Shown here: positions 9,202 through 18,210 of the stretch, in pieces
Numbering within the stretch: position 1 is the stretch's first letter
Layout: each line of letters opens with the position of its first letter
Source of the DNA: Moraxella osloensis
Lineage (GTDB): Bacteria; Pseudomonadota; Gammaproteobacteria; Pseudomonadales; Moraxellaceae
NCBI RefSeq assembly: GCF_009867135.1
Contig: NZ_CP047226.1
Location: forward strand, 1,612,001 to 1,676,000
Direction: 5' to 3'
Length of the DNA stretch: 64,000 bases
Position numbers and translations under genes: made by a program
The notes under the pieces: generated by a model
Told to the model about the DNA's origin: nothing
Database searches by the model: none
Seen by the model: only the letters and a program-made list of their open reading frames with translations

Positions 9202-10674
9202 ATGAAAAAATTTGTACTGTCTACCCTAGCTTGTCTGATTGCCAATCAAGCATTTGCAGCCACCAACACGGTCTCAGACACGACCACCGCCAAAACGGCA
9301 CCCGCCACCAAAGCTGTGACCAAAAAAACGACCACGACTAAAACTGCCACCACGAAAGCGGCTAGCACCCCTACCGCAGCCGCGACTACTAAAAAAACCA
9401 CCACCGATAGCAAAACGGCTAAAAAATCGCAAAACAAAACCGCAACCACTACTGCTAAAAAACCGCAACCAGCCAAGCCCGCAACTAGTGTCACACAATC
9501 TACCACCACCCCCAAAGTCGCCTCGGCTACTGCGGTGACGGCGGCAAAACCAACGCCAGCAGCAACCGATATCCCTTTGACCGCAATCCCAGCCACCACC
9601 ACGGCATTAGGCATTAAAGAAGATGCCACCCAAACAGGTATCGATAGTGACTATACTTCGGGTGCAGGTGTCGCAGGCGCGAGCTCTGAAGAAGTCAACA
9701 ATACCACAACGGCTGCGCCAAATTTTGACCCGACAACAGTGGGTAACAATAAAACAGCAACAACACCTGCCAGTTTTTCTACCCTAAATTTGTCTGACTA
9801 CGCACAGCTAGTCAATAGCGCCGACTGGAAACCCGGTCAAAATGTTAACTCAGCGACCACCTTAAAACTTCAAGCCTTGTTAGATTGGAATCATGCTTCA
9901 CCCGGTCCGATTGATGGCGGCTGGGGTATGAATGCCAAAAAAGCGCTCAAAAATTTCCAAGCCATGCATGGACTACCCCAAGATGGCCGTATGAGCGCCG
10001 AAGTTTGGAAACTGTTAAATGAAAAAATCCCTGCCAATCAGCCTGTGTTGGTCGGTTATACCTTGACGCAAGAAGATATTAAAGGTCCGTATCAGCCAAC
10101 ACCGAGTGGTAGTGAAGCCAAATCTAAAATGAAAGGTCTATACTATCAAGACGTCCAAGAAATGCTGGCTGAACGTTTCCACATGGATATTCGCTACCTT
10201 AAAAAGCTTAATAGCGATAAAAAATTCACCGTGGGTGAAACCATCACCGTCTTTAACCCAGGCGCGCCGCTCAATGAGAAAATCACCCGTTTGGTTGCCA
10301 AAAAAGCCGACAATATCTTATACGCTTATAATGGCGATAGATTAATTGCCACTTATCCTACCACGGTCGGTAGTAGTGATACACCGTCTCCTACGGGTAC
10401 CTTTAGTATTGTCAATCGTGTTAAAAACCCTTGGTACCGCGCCAGTAGCGGTGAAGGCAAAGATAAAAAAGTGTTTATGTTGCCGCCAGGACCCAACGGT
10501 CCAGTCGGTGTGGTATGGATGGGACTGAGTAAACCCTCATATGGGATTCATGGCTCGCCCGTTCCTGAAGGCATTAGCCGTCAGGCCTCGCACGGCTGTG
10601 TTCGCTTAACCAACTGGGATGTGCTTGAAGTGTATGCCAATGTTGATACAGGCACCAAGGTAGATTTACAGTAG
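9202..10674 (+). CDS. L,D-transpeptidase (YkuD domain) with LysM-like and peptidoglycan-binding domains
   Basis: Periplasmic enzyme expected to form 3-3 cross-links in peptidoglycan or attach proteins to it. It is 490 aa from the ATG at 9202, chosen because MKKFVLSTLACLIANQAFA is a clean signal peptide; an in-frame ATG at 9157 would spoil it. A Thr/Ala/Lys-rich low-complexity stretch fills about residues 20-130. Then come a PG_binding_1 domain (LKLQALLDWN to AEVWKLLNE), a LysM-like segment (VQEMLAERFHMD to GETITVFNP) and the YkuD domain with HGSPVPEG and the catalytic SHGCVRLTN near the C-terminus. A paralogue with the same architecture, broken by a stop codon, lies at 31.3-32.7 kb. Confidence 0.9.
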   Translation: MKKFVLSTLACLIANQAFAATNTVSDTTTAKTAPATKAVTKKTTTTKTATTKAASTPTAAATTKKTTTDSKTAKKSQNKTATTTAKKPQPAKPATSVTQSTTTPKVASATAVTAAKPTPAATDIPLTAIPATTTALGIKEDATQTGIDSDYTSGAGVAGASSEEVNNTTTAAPNFDPTTVGNNKTATTPASFSTLNLSDYAQLVNSADWKPGQNVNSATTLKLQALLDWNHASPGPIDGGWGMNAKKALKNFQAMHGLPQDGRMSAEVWKLLNEKIPANQPVLVGYTLTQEDIKGPYQPTPSGSEAKSKMKGLYYQDVQEMLAERFHMDIRYLKKLNSDKKFTVGETITVFNPGAPLNEKITRLVAKKADNILYAYNGDRLIATYPTTVGSSDTPSPTGTFSIVNRVKNPWYRASSGEGKDKKVFMLPPGPNGPVGVVWMGLSKPSYGIHGSPVPEGISRQASHGCVRLTNWDVLEVYANVDTGTKVDLQ

Positions 10675-10744
10675 CTGTTGAGCCACAGCGTTTAGCACCA
10701 CAGTCCAGCGTGAGTGCTACACTTTTAACCTTATTAGCCATAAA

Positions 10745-10778
10745 AAAACCGCTTAGCTATTGTTAGTTAAGCGGTTTT
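10745..10778. terminator. Bidirectional terminator
   Basis: Inverted repeat AAAACCGCTTA / TAAGCGGTTTT (11-bp arms, 12-nt loop) with A and T runs on both sides. It lies between the converging transpeptidase and small membrane protein genes. Confidence 0.85.
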
Positions 10779-10810
10779 AGCGATTTTAGTTATTTATCTA
10801 GCGTACTTTG

Positions 10811-11032
10811 TTATCGCGCAACTGGGGTTACTGGGGTTTTGGCAATATTCAGTGTTTGCATTTTTTTGGCGACAATCCATGCAATTGGAATAGATAGGAT
10901 TAAGCCAACAATCGCTGTGGCTATAATGTGTGGAATTTGGTCAAAACCAGTTACCAGCGCAATGGTCATTAAAACACCGATAGTCACACCAGAAGCGATT
11001 GTAAAAATTACGCTAAATAATTGCCAGTTCAT
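10811..11032 (-). CDS. Small two-helix membrane protein, unknown function
   Basis: 73 aa with two hydrophobic segments, about residues 5-27 and 34-54 (HIIATAIVGLILSIPIAWIV), separated by a short loop, then a Lys/Pro-rich tail. It is probably an inner-membrane protein. I see no domain that gives a function. AAGGAATTGTT directly before the ATG is a convincing ribosome-binding site and a terminator follows the stop, which supports a real gene of its own. Confidence 0.65.
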   Translation of the reverse strand: MNWQLFSVIFTIASGVTIGVLMTIALVTGFDQIPHIIATAIVGLILSIPIAWIVAKKMQTLNIAKTPVTPVAR

Positions 11033-11443
11033 AACAATTCCTTATTATTGTGTAAATAGATGTATTTGTTACGTATAGTTATAATCCAATCCCATACTCA
11101 AAACAAGGGAAAAAAAGATTAAACAAATGCAAAACCTAAAACAATTGGTTATCAATCCCACATTTTTAGTAAGGTTTAATTTGAATAAAATCTATCGAGA
11201 AATCAAAAAAACCCGCGTTTTTTTCCAACTAATATCACTGAGGTCGAGGAATTTAATTGGCTTAGTAAACATTGATGAAAAAAAATTCCACCCAGTTTTT
11301 TAAGTTTGATGGCACATTTTTTATTAACTATGACCCAATAACATGACTTGGATAAAAAATTTGGGTAAAAAAATTCTCTGTAATCTGCTATGTTAGCGGT
11401 GTTTATCAATTGTTTAACACAGTAAAGGACAGGAGTATTTAAC
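11033..11443. other. Intergenic region between divergent genes
   Basis: 411 bp of AT-rich DNA between the small membrane protein gene (minus) and a lipoprotein gene (plus). It should hold both promoters. A possible 58-codon reading frame from 11127 has no proper ribosome-binding site and is not accepted. Confidence 0.4.
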
Positions 11444-11902
11444 ATGCATCAACAATTTTCTTTTTTCGCCGCTATTAGGCCATCAACAAAACGCCTAGCT
11501 ACTAAACGCCTAAGTCTAAGAAGTGCCGCTGCAGTAATTGGCTCAGCCCTTGCCTTGGGCGGTTGCGCCTCTACCACAGGTACCGGTGTGATGGATGCTA
11601 ATAGCACTATCGGCACTGCCAACAATGTTGGCATGGCGATATTTAAAGCCGCGGTAAATCAACAATGCCAGTCTCAATTACAAAATAACCAATACTGGCG
11701 CTTGGGCAGTGTATTGATGACTTCCGAGAAGCAAGCAGAGGTAGCGAGCAATGTCTGTGGCTGCGTCAGCGAAAAAGCCCCGCAGTCCGTCACCATTGTC
11801 GATTTGACCACAGCAGCGGTTGACCCGACCGCGCGCAATGTTATTGTAGCGCGCGCCGTCTCCAATACCTTACAGCAATGCGTGGGTGAATTTGTTAAGT
11901 AA
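11444..11902 (+). CDS. Putative lipoprotein, unknown function
   Basis: 152 aa. A basic N-terminus of about 30 residues leads into a hydrophobic stretch and the lipobox LGGC (Cys at about residue 41), so export and lipidation are likely. The mature part has four further cysteines (QQC, VCGC, QQC), which may form disulfides. No known domain is recognised. AAGGACAGGAG lies upstream of the ATG at 11444. The strong rpsF promoter lies directly after the stop, so it is probably transcribed separately from the ribosomal operon. Confidence 0.75.
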   Translation: MHQQFSFFAAIRPSTKRLATKRLSLRSAAAVIGSALALGGCASTTGTGVMDANSTIGTANNVGMAIFKAAVNQQCQSQLQNNQYWRLGSVLMTSEKQAEVASNVCGCVSEKAPQSVTIVDLTTAAVDPTARNVIVARAVSNTLQQCVGEFVK

Positions 11903-11910
11903 ATATTAAC

Positions 11911-11946
11911 TTGCTACTGAGTGTGCGCTACTATATAATAGCGCAC
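11911..11946 (+). promoter_or_regulatory. Promoter of rpsF-rpsR-rplI overlapped by a dyad
   Basis: -35 TTGCTA (11911-11916), 17-bp spacer, -10 TATAAT (11934-11939), about 100 bp before rpsF. A perfect 8-bp inverted repeat, GTGCGCTA (11923-11930) / TAGCGCAC (11939-11946), encloses the -10. It could be an operator or the terminator of the upstream lipoprotein gene. Confidence 0.6.
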
Positions 11947-11964
11947 CTTGTTTATACCAATATA

Positions 11965-12036
11965 GTTAGATGAATCTAACTTAGGTGCATTCAATCTCCT
12001 TGCTGTTGACACGGGGTCAACGGCTGTATAATCCGT
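11965..12036 (+). promoter_or_regulatory. Structured 5' leader of rpsF, possible S6:S18 autoregulatory site
   Basis: Two hairpins lie between the promoter and rpsF: GTTAGAT (11965-11971) / ATCTAAC (11974-11980), and GTTGAC (12005-12010) / GTCAAC (12016-12021). ACGG (12020-12023) can also pair with CCGT (12033-12036) just before the ribosome-binding site. Leaders that bind the S6:S18 complex through a CCG element are known upstream of rpsF in many bacteria. Assignment to that class is an inference. Confidence 0.4.
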
Positions 12037-12047
12037 GAGGAGTCTTT

Positions 12048-12476
12048 ATGAGACATTATGAACTGGTATTATTGGTTCACCCAGACCAAAGCGACCAAGT
12101 GGTTGGCATGGTTGAGCGTTATATCAACTTAGTAAAAGAACAAGGTGGTGCTATCCATCGCCTAGAAGATTGGGGTCGTCGTCAATTAGCTTACCCAATC
12201 AACAAAGTTCACAAAGCTCACTATGTGCTATTAAACATTGAAGCGGGTCAACAAACGCTTGATGAGCTTGAAGAATTATTCCGTTATAACGATGCTATCA
12301 TCCGTAGCTTAGTTATCCGTCGTGACGAAGCGATTACTGAAGAATCACCATTAGCAAAAAGTGCTGAAGAAAAACGTGCTCGTAAAGCTTCACGCCGTAA
12401 CGATACAGCTCAAGATGACTATCAATCAAATGATGATGAGTCAGAAGTTGATGCTGAAGACAACAACGACGAATAA
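12048..12476 (+). CDS. rpsF: 30S ribosomal protein S6
   Basis: 142 aa. Begins [18 protein letters not shown] and contains [19 protein letters not shown] and the conserved [14 protein letters not shown]. Binds S18 and 16S rRNA in the central domain of the 30S subunit. The acidic C-terminal tail ([14 protein letters not shown]) is the region that the E. coli enzyme RimK extends with glutamate. GAGGAG precedes the start. First gene of rpsF-rpsR-rplI; there is no priB between rpsF and rpsR, unlike in enterics. Confidence 0.97.
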   Translation: MRHYELVLLVHPDQSDQVVGMVERYINLVKEQGGAIHRLEDWGRRQLAYPINKVHKAHYVLLNIEAGQQTLDELEELFRYNDAIIRSLVIRRDEAITEESPLAKSAEEKRARKASRRNDTAQDDYQSNDDESEVDAEDNNDE

Positions 12477-12491
12477 TTAAGGAGACTAATC

Positions 12492-12719
12492 ATGGCACGT
12501 TTTTATCGCCGCCGTAAATTTTGCCGTTTTACTGCTGAAGGCATTACCCATATCGATTATAAAGATATCGAAATCCTAAAACAGTATGTCACTGAAAGTG
12601 GCAAAATCGTACCAAGCCGTATCACTGGTACTTCAAACAAATATCAACGCCAATTGGCTGTAGCAATCAAACAAGCGCGTTATCTTGCGTTGGTTCCTTA
12701 CACTGACAGCCAAAAATAA
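12492..12719 (+). CDS. rpsR: 30S ribosomal protein S18
   Basis: 75 aa, the usual length. [14 protein letters not shown] at the N-terminus, [19 protein letters not shown], and the [14 protein letters not shown] motif are typical. Forms a heterodimer with S6 on 16S rRNA. It lies 15 nt after rpsF with AAGGAG upstream of the ATG, so the pair is translated from one mRNA. Confidence 0.98.
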   Translation: MARFYRRRKFCRFTAEGITHIDYKDIEILKQYVTESGKIVPSRITGTSNKYQRQLAVAIKQARYLALVPYTDSQK

Positions 12720-12734
12720 ACCGAGGAGTGATAT

Positions 12735-13193
12735 ATGCAAGTTATTTTATTACAACGTATCGCTAACCTAGGTAAACTAGGCGATACTGTTAATGTAAAA
12801 GCAGGTTACGGCCGTAACTTCCTTGTACCACAAGGTAAAGCATTACCAGCCACTGCTTTTAACATCGAAAAATTTGAAGCACGCCGTGCAGAACTTGAAA
12901 AAGTAGAAGCCGATGAATTAGCCGCTGCTAATGCCCGTGCTGAAGCGCTACAAGACGTCAATGTTATCATCCGTGCAAAATCAGGTGATGAAGGCAAACT
13001 ATTTGGTTCTATCGGTACTCGCGATATCGCCGATGCATTAACCAAATCTGGTTTACCTGTTGACCGTTCAGAAGTTAAATTGCCTGAAGGTGCATTACGT
13101 CAAATTGGCGAATACAATGTTGATATCCAATTACATCACGATGTAATGACCAACATTCAAGTCACTATCTTGGCAGAAGATTCAGCTGCTTAA
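12735..13193 (+). CDS. rplI: 50S ribosomal protein L9
   Basis: 152 aa. The N-terminal rRNA-binding domain has [17 protein letters not shown] and [13 protein letters not shown]. The central helix (about residues 42-75) is rich in Glu, Ala and Arg. The C-terminal domain carries [14 protein letters not shown]. Binds 23S rRNA at the base of the L1 stalk. It starts 15 nt after rpsR with GAGGAG, and a strong terminator follows, so it closes the operon. Confidence 0.98.
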   Translation: MQVILLQRIANLGKLGDTVNVKAGYGRNFLVPQGKALPATAFNIEKFEARRAELEKVEADELAAANARAEALQDVNVIIRAKSGDEGKLFGSIGTRDIADALTKSGLPVDRSEVKLPEGALRQIGEYNVDIQLHHDVMTNIQVTILAEDSAA

Positions 13194-13208
13194 TTGATAG
13201 TTTACTTT

Positions 13209-13239
13209 AAAAAAGAGATGGCTTTGCTGTCTCTTTTTT
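13209..13239 (+). terminator. Terminator after rplI
   Basis: Stem AAAAAAGAGA / TCTCTTTTTT with inner pairs GGC / GCT-type closing a short loop, followed by more T. It begins 16 nt after the rplI stop. Confidence 0.85.
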
Positions 13240-13467
13240 TTATTGTTTGCGGCGTAAAAATTTAACAAAAAAGCCTAAAATTCAAGCTGATTTCATTCAA
13301 AAAAATTGCCGATTTTTTATATTTTTCTCATTAGAATTCGAATGGTTTTTTCGGTATATTGTCTGCTCTATTTCGATGCGTGTGTTAGACTCACAATTTG
13401 CAACCGATAACTTTTAGTAAACTTTTGCCCTTTCAAACTATTTAAAATAACTTTATCACAGGTCATC

Positions 13468-14889
13468 ATGGCAGACGATAAAACCAAAGAGAACGATCTT
13501 AAGACTACTTCGCTGACGCAGCACCAACCGCATAGTATGGACTTAGAAAAGTCCGTCCTAGCGTCGCTGATGAGCCTTGAAGAGTCATTTGATCGCATCT
13601 CAGATATTATTACCAAATATGATTTTTATGCACAGCGCCATCAATATATTTTTGATGCTATCTCTCATCTTGCCAATGCCAATGAGCCGTATGATGCCAC
13701 CATGGTGATGGACTGGCTCGATATGCAAAAACTGCTTGAGCCTGCGGGGGGTAGCGATTATCTAGGCGATATCCTATCACAAAGCCCAGCGACGCTGTTT
13801 AACTTGACTGCTTATGCGCAGCGGGTCAGGGAATTTTCGACCTTACGCCAAATCATCAAAGCCGGCAGTCATATGCTAGAGCTTGCCTTTGACCCAAAAA
13901 ATCAAAGTGTCAGTGATATTTTAGACACCGTTGAAAGCGAAATTTTTGCCATCAATGAAACCCATAGCCGCCAGTCAAAACACAAGGGTCCTACCCAACT
14001 AAGCGATGTTATCACCAATGTCGTCAACAATATCCAAGAACTTAAAGACCATCCTGAAGGCATGATTGGGCTTAAGACCCCGTTTGAAGAACTCAATAAC
14101 AAAACCCAAGGGCTACAAGCGGGCGATCTTATTATCGTGGCAGCGCGTCCTTCGATGGGTAAAACCACGTTTGCGATGAATTTGGCAGAGAGTATTTTAT
14201 TTCATACCGATTTACCCGTGGTGGTTTTTTCGATGGAAATGCCTGCCGAGTCAATTGTGATGCGTCTATTGTCCTCTTGGGGGGCTATCAACCAAACCCA
14301 TTTGCGCTCAGGTCAAATGAACGAAGATGAATGGGGTAAACTTTCCAATGCCATCGCCCATCTGCATGCTAAAAAACTGTATATCGATGACAGTACTGCG
14401 CTACCGCCATCTGAGGTTCGTTCACGCTGTCGCCGTATTGCCAAAGACAATGATGGCAAACTTGGGATGGTAATGGTCGACTATCTACAACTGATGAAAG
14501 TGCCAGGCTTAGGCGACAACCGCGTGGGTGAGATTTCGGAGATTTCTCGAAGCTTAAAAGCGCTTGCCCGTGAGATGAATTGCCCGGTGGTCGCTTTATC
14601 ACAGCTCAATCGAAGTTTAGAAAATCGCCCCAACAAACGCCCGATTATGTCGGATTTACGGGAGTCGGGTGCCATTGAGCAGGATGCCGATTTGATTATG
14701 TTCATTTATCGTGATGAGGTTTATAATGAGAATAGCGATGCTAAAGGCACAGCTGAAATCATTATCGGCAAACAGCGTAATGGACCTATTGGGACAGTGC
14801 GCCTATCCTTTGAAGGGCAATTTACCCGTTTTGGTAACTTAACCCCTGAATTTTACCAAACTGCTTCCTTTAGCGAACCTGATGAATAA
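13468..14889 (+). CDS. dnaB: Replicative DNA helicase
   Basis: 473 aa hexameric 5'-3' helicase of the replication fork. The N-terminal domain (about 25-130) includes DLEKSVLASLM and the family's QRHQYIFDAI. The RecA-like C-terminal domain has the Walker A ARPSMGKTTFA at about residue 230, MEMPAESIVMRLLS, MVMVDYLQLM (Walker B) and SDLRESGAIEQDAD. No intein is present. The start at 13468 follows AGGTC, a modest ribosome-binding site. alr begins 27 nt downstream on the same strand. Confidence 0.97.
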   Translation: MADDKTKENDLKTTSLTQHQPHSMDLEKSVLASLMSLEESFDRISDIITKYDFYAQRHQYIFDAISHLANANEPYDATMVMDWLDMQKLLEPAGGSDYLGDILSQSPATLFNLTAYAQRVREFSTLRQIIKAGSHMLELAFDPKNQSVSDILDTVESEIFAINETHSRQSKHKGPTQLSDVITNVVNNIQELKDHPEGMIGLKTPFEELNNKTQGLQAGDLIIVAARPSMGKTTFAMNLAESILFHTDLPVVVFSMEMPAESIVMRLLSSWGAINQTHLRSGQMNEDEWGKLSNAIAHLHAKKLYIDDSTALPPSEVRSRCRRIAKDNDGKLGMVMVDYLQLMKVPGLGDNRVGEISEISRSLKALAREMNCPVVALSQLNRSLENRPNKRPIMSDLRESGAIEQDADLIMFIYRDEVYNENSDAKGTAEIIIGKQRNGPIGTVRLSFEGQFTRFGNLTPEFYQTASFSEPDE

Positions 14890-14916
14890 AAATTTTACTG
14901 CAACAAGGTCAAGATT

Positions 14917-16002
14917 GTGCGTCAAACCAGCATCACCATCGATTTAGCAGCGCTTAGCCATAACCTACAACGCGTCAAAGAATATGCCCCGAGCGCCAAG
15001 GTATTAGCCATGGTGAAAGCCAATGCCTACGGGCATGGCGCAGTCAACTGTTTACCCGCCGTCGCACAAGCCGATGCCTTAGGTGTCGCTTGTTTGCAAG
15101 AAGCGATAGAACTACAACAGGGGGGCTGGCAAAAACTAATGGTAGTGATTGAAGGCGCGTTTTCGTTAGCAGAATGGCAATATTGTATAGCGCATCAAAT
15201 CCAATGTGTGGTGCATCACCAACGCCAATTAGACTGGGCGTTGCAGCAGCCTGCAAAAACAGGAACAACCGTCTGGCTAAAACTAAACACTGGCATGAAC
15301 CGCCTTGGCTTTACCTCCGATGAAGTCAGTGAAATTGCCCAGCAACTCACTGAGGCAGGTTACGAGATTGTTTTGACCACCCATTTTGCCAATGCTGATG
15401 CCATCGATCATCCCAATAACCAACAGCAATTTGAGTTATTTGATTCAACCCTACAAAGGCTACGTGACCAAGTAAACCCAGCGCTTAAAGGCTCATTATG
15501 TAATTCAGCAGGGATTGTCAACTGGTCAGACCGCCATTACGATTGGGTGCGCCCAGGCATTATCTTGTATGGGGCAACGCCTGTAAATCATGCCACTGCC
15601 AAGCAGCTAAACCTGCAACCCGTCATGCATTTTAACGCCAGTATCATGGCAATTCATACGCTAAAAGCGGGCGATAGCGTGGGTTATGGTAGTCGTTGGA
15701 CCGCCCAAGCCCCAGCGCGCATCGGCATTGTCAGTGTGGGTTATGCTGATGGTTATCCAAGGGTGATTAGTGATGATGCGTATGTCGTGGTCGCAGGTCA
15801 ACAGGTGCCTATCATCGGGCGCGTGGCGATGGATATGTTGATGGTTGATTTGACCCATACCACTGAGGTAAACCTTGACTGCCCTGTTCAGCTTTGGGGT
15901 AACGCACCGACTATTGATGAGGTGGGTAGCTGGAATGATACCATTAGCTATGAGCTGTTAAGTGTGGTCACCCGACGTCCAACGTGGATTTATCAGTCGT
16001 AA
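14917..16002 (+). CDS. alr: Alanine racemase
   Basis: Interconverts L- and D-alanine for peptidoglycan precursors, using PLP. The protein is 361 aa. The PLP lysine lies in MVKANAYGHG near residue 34, and the opposite catalytic tyrosine in SVGYGSRW (about residue 254). GRVAMDMLMVDLT near the C-terminus is also typical. The start codon is GTG at 14917, with AAGG ten bases upstream. The 27-nt gap to dnaB suggests one transcript, a neighbourhood known in other gammaproteobacteria. Confidence 0.96.
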   Translation: MRQTSITIDLAALSHNLQRVKEYAPSAKVLAMVKANAYGHGAVNCLPAVAQADALGVACLQEAIELQQGGWQKLMVVIEGAFSLAEWQYCIAHQIQCVVHHQRQLDWALQQPAKTGTTVWLKLNTGMNRLGFTSDEVSEIAQQLTEAGYEIVLTTHFANADAIDHPNNQQQFELFDSTLQRLRDQVNPALKGSLCNSAGIVNWSDRHYDWVRPGIILYGATPVNHATAKQLNLQPVMHFNASIMAIHTLKAGDSVGYGSRWTAQAPARIGIVSVGYADGYPRVISDDAYVVVAGQQVPIIGRVAMDMLMVDLTHTTEVNLDCPVQLWGNAPTIDEVGSWNDTISYELLSVVTRRPTWIYQS

Positions 16003-16128
16003 CTGTTAACTATGTGACGGATGTTAAAGTCAGACAAATCTGTCAATTTGCTAGACAGTTTGGATAAATCCGCTATACTGATAGTTTACTGCAATGTTTA
16101 TTGACAAAATTGGGATGTAGGACAGGCA

Positions 16129-17049
16129 ATGAGTACCCGCCATTTTTTGACGTTATTGGATTTTAGCAAAGAAGAATTAATGCAAGTGATTAAACGCGGC
16201 AGTGAACTGCGTTTGATGCAGCATGAAGGGGTTATTTATCAGCCTTTTGTCGGTCGTACCTTGGGTATGATTTTTGAAAAATCGAGTACCCGTACCCGTA
16301 TTTCGTTTGAAACAGGGATGGGACAGTTTGGCGGCCATGCCATATTTTTATCACCGCGCGATACCCAGCTTGGTCGTGGCGAACCGATTGAAGATTCAGC
16401 ACGTGTCATCTCACGCATGGTCGATATCGTCATGATTCGCACCTTTGAACACAGTATTGTTGAAAAATTTGCCCAATATTCGCAAGTGCCTGTTATCAAT
16501 GCGCTCACTGACGAGCAGCATCCTTGTCAGCTACTAGCCGATATCCAAACCTTTATGGAACACCGTGGCAGCATCGAAGGCAAAACGGTGACTTGGATTG
16601 GAGATGGCAACAATATGTGCGCTTCTTTTATCCATGCCGCGCATCAATTTGGCTTTCAACTGCGGGTTTCCGCCCCTTATGGATTTGAACCCAATGCCGA
16701 CCTCATCAAACAGTATTCGCACTGTGTCGAGCTGGTCGAAGATGTTAATGAGGCGGTCAAAGGCTCGCATTTGGTTGCCACCGATGTATGGGCAAGTATG
16801 GGACAAGAAAGCGAGCAAAATACTCGTGCGCGGCGATTTGCCCAGTACATGGTGACCCGCTCATTACTGGATAAAGCCGATCCAGACGTCTTGTTTATGC
16901 ATTGTCTGCCTGCCCACCGCGGCGAAGAAATCTCCTATGATTTGCTTGAGGATCCGCGTGCTGTGGTGTGGGATGAAGCCGAAAATCGTCTGCATGCCCA
17001 AAAAGCATTGATGGAATTTTTGTTAACCGATAAAATCAAACTCGCCTAA
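16129..17049 (+). CDS. argF: Ornithine carbamoyltransferase
   Basis: 306 aa. Makes citrulline from ornithine and carbamoyl phosphate in arginine synthesis. Carbamoyl-phosphate site STRTRISFE at about residues 45-53, HPCQLLAD at about 127-134, [10 protein letters not shown] at about 152, and the ornithine-site [13 protein letters not shown] near residue 255. Length and the absence of catabolic-type features fit the anabolic ArgF. AGGACAGG precedes the ATG at 16129. Confidence 0.95.
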   Translation: MSTRHFLTLLDFSKEELMQVIKRGSELRLMQHEGVIYQPFVGRTLGMIFEKSSTRTRISFETGMGQFGGHAIFLSPRDTQLGRGEPIEDSARVISRMVDIVMIRTFEHSIVEKFAQYSQVPVINALTDEQHPCQLLADIQTFMEHRGSIEGKTVTWIGDGNNMCASFIHAAHQFGFQLRVSAPYGFEPNADLIKQYSHCVELVEDVNEAVKGSHLVATDVWASMGQESEQNTRARRFAQYMVTRSLLDKADPDVLFMHCLPAHRGEEISYDLLEDPRAVVWDEAENRLHAQKALMEFLLTDKIKLA

Positions 17050-17146
17050 TCTATGTGGTCTGGGCGTTATCTTTGCGCCCTGCTCTGCCATCATCATTAT
17101 CTTAACCGCTCGAATTCTTAACCGATAAAGCAAACGGAACATAGCC

Positions 17147-17950
17147 ATGTACTTTGTGCTCTCGCCTGCCAAAAATTTGAATGAAAAAAGTGATTTACCT
17201 TTTGATTTTAGTCAACATTACACCCAGCCTGCTTTGATGGCGCACGCTTGCGAATTGATGGGTGAATTAAAAACATTAGCACCAACCGATTTGTCGGCGT
17301 TGATGAGTATCTCAGGTAAACTTGGGCAATTAAATGCCATGCGCAACCAAAATTGGCGATGGGATACTACCCAGCTATTTAGTACCGATCATGCTGACAT
17401 ACCTGCTAAAGCGGCGCTGTATTTATTTGATGGCGATGTCTATACAGGTTTGGCAGCGCAGCAAATGACTGAGCAGCAAGTCCATTATGTCAATGAGCGA
17501 TTAGGAATATTGTCTGGGTTGTACGGCGTGTTAAAACCGCTTGATTTGATGCTACCTTATCGCCTGGAAATGGGCACAAAGCTAAAAAATCCCAAAGGCG
17601 AGAATTTGTATCAATTTTGGGGCGATACGATTGCCGATTTAATCAATCAACGCATGGCAGAGAATGAACAAACAACCTTAATCAATCTCGCTTCCAATGA
17701 ATATTTTAAAGCGGTTAATCCCAAAAAAATCAACGCAGAAATTATCACGCCCCGTTTTGAAGATGGTAAAAATGGGCAGTATAAAGTGGTGAGCTTTTAT
17801 GCCAAAAAAGCGCGGGGCTTAATGGTGCGTTTTGCGGCTGAAAATCAGCTGACAACCGCGCAACAGTTAAAAAACTTTAACTTGGAAGGCTATCAGTTTG
17901 TTGAAAATGCCTCAAGCACAACTGAGTATGTTTTTAGACGGGATAATTAA
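17147..17950 (+). CDS. yaaA: Peroxide stress protein YaaA (DUF328)
   Basis: 267 aa. Typical family sequence: MYFVLSPAKNLNEKS at the start, YLFDGDVYTGL, RLGILSGLYGVLKPLDLMLPYRLEMGT, NLASNEYFKAV and the C-terminal FYAKKARGLMVRF. In E. coli YaaA binds DNA and limits iron-driven oxidative damage during peroxide stress. No regulatory site is visible. It is followed by an AT-rich stretch with heptamer repeats and then an IS5-family element. Confidence 0.93.
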   Translation: MYFVLSPAKNLNEKSDLPFDFSQHYTQPALMAHACELMGELKTLAPTDLSALMSISGKLGQLNAMRNQNWRWDTTQLFSTDHADIPAKAALYLFDGDVYTGLAAQQMTEQQVHYVNERLGILSGLYGVLKPLDLMLPYRLEMGTKLKNPKGENLYQFWGDTIADLINQRMAENEQTTLINLASNEYFKAVNPKKINAEIITPRFEDGKNGQYKVVSFYAKKARGLMVRFAAENQLTTAQQLKNFNLEGYQFVENASSTTEYVFRRDN

Positions 17951-18210
17951 GTAGAAACAAATTAAAAGCTTTTAGTTTTTAGTTTTTAGTTTTTAGTTTT
18001 TAGTTTCATCGTCATAGCTAAATAAATTAAATTCTTTAAATTGTGACTAAATCTTCATTCATATTAATAAAGTTCGCTGTTTCAAACTTAAGTATATGAT
18101 AATAAATATAAAAATATTGACTAATACGTCTAATTTAAATCATATTATAGCCATTTTCATTTATTTATTCATTTATTTATTCATTCATTCAATTATTGTT
18201 TAAAATATTA
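17951..18210. other. AT-rich spacer between yaaA and the IS5-family element
   Basis: No gene seen. It holds the heptamer repeat at 17970-18004 and, at about 18155-18195, short TTTATTCA-type repeats. The strong AT bias marks the beginning of a compositionally different block that continues to about 20.8 kb. Confidence 0.5.
17970..18004. repeat. Heptanucleotide tandem repeat (TTTTTAG)
   Basis: One TTTTAG followed by four exact copies of TTTTTAG, 20 bp after the yaaA stop. Such tracts can vary in copy number by slippage. Here it lies between genes, so any effect would be on transcription. Confidence 0.7.

Noticed and set aside
9246-9629. Minus-strand reading frame of 127 codons rich in Val and Ala inside the transpeptidase gene
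   Set aside because: It is the reverse reading of the Thr/Ala/Lys low-complexity region of the real gene; no ribosome-binding site and no protein-like order.
11127-11303. Possible 58-codon plus-strand gene, and an 80-codon minus-strand frame over the same region
   Set aside because: Neither has a well-placed ribosome-binding site, and both are AT-driven open frames without family features.
12027-12032. TATAAT directly before rpsF as the promoter -10
   Set aside because: Transcription would start at or inside the ribosome-binding site, and the spacer to TTGACA is only 15 bp; the pair at 11911-11939 fits better.
16045-18210. Toxin-antitoxin or defence genes near the IS5/OXA block
   Set aside because: I read both strands around 17.0-18.2 kb and 20.4-20.8 kb and found no paired small genes with defence-type motifs.
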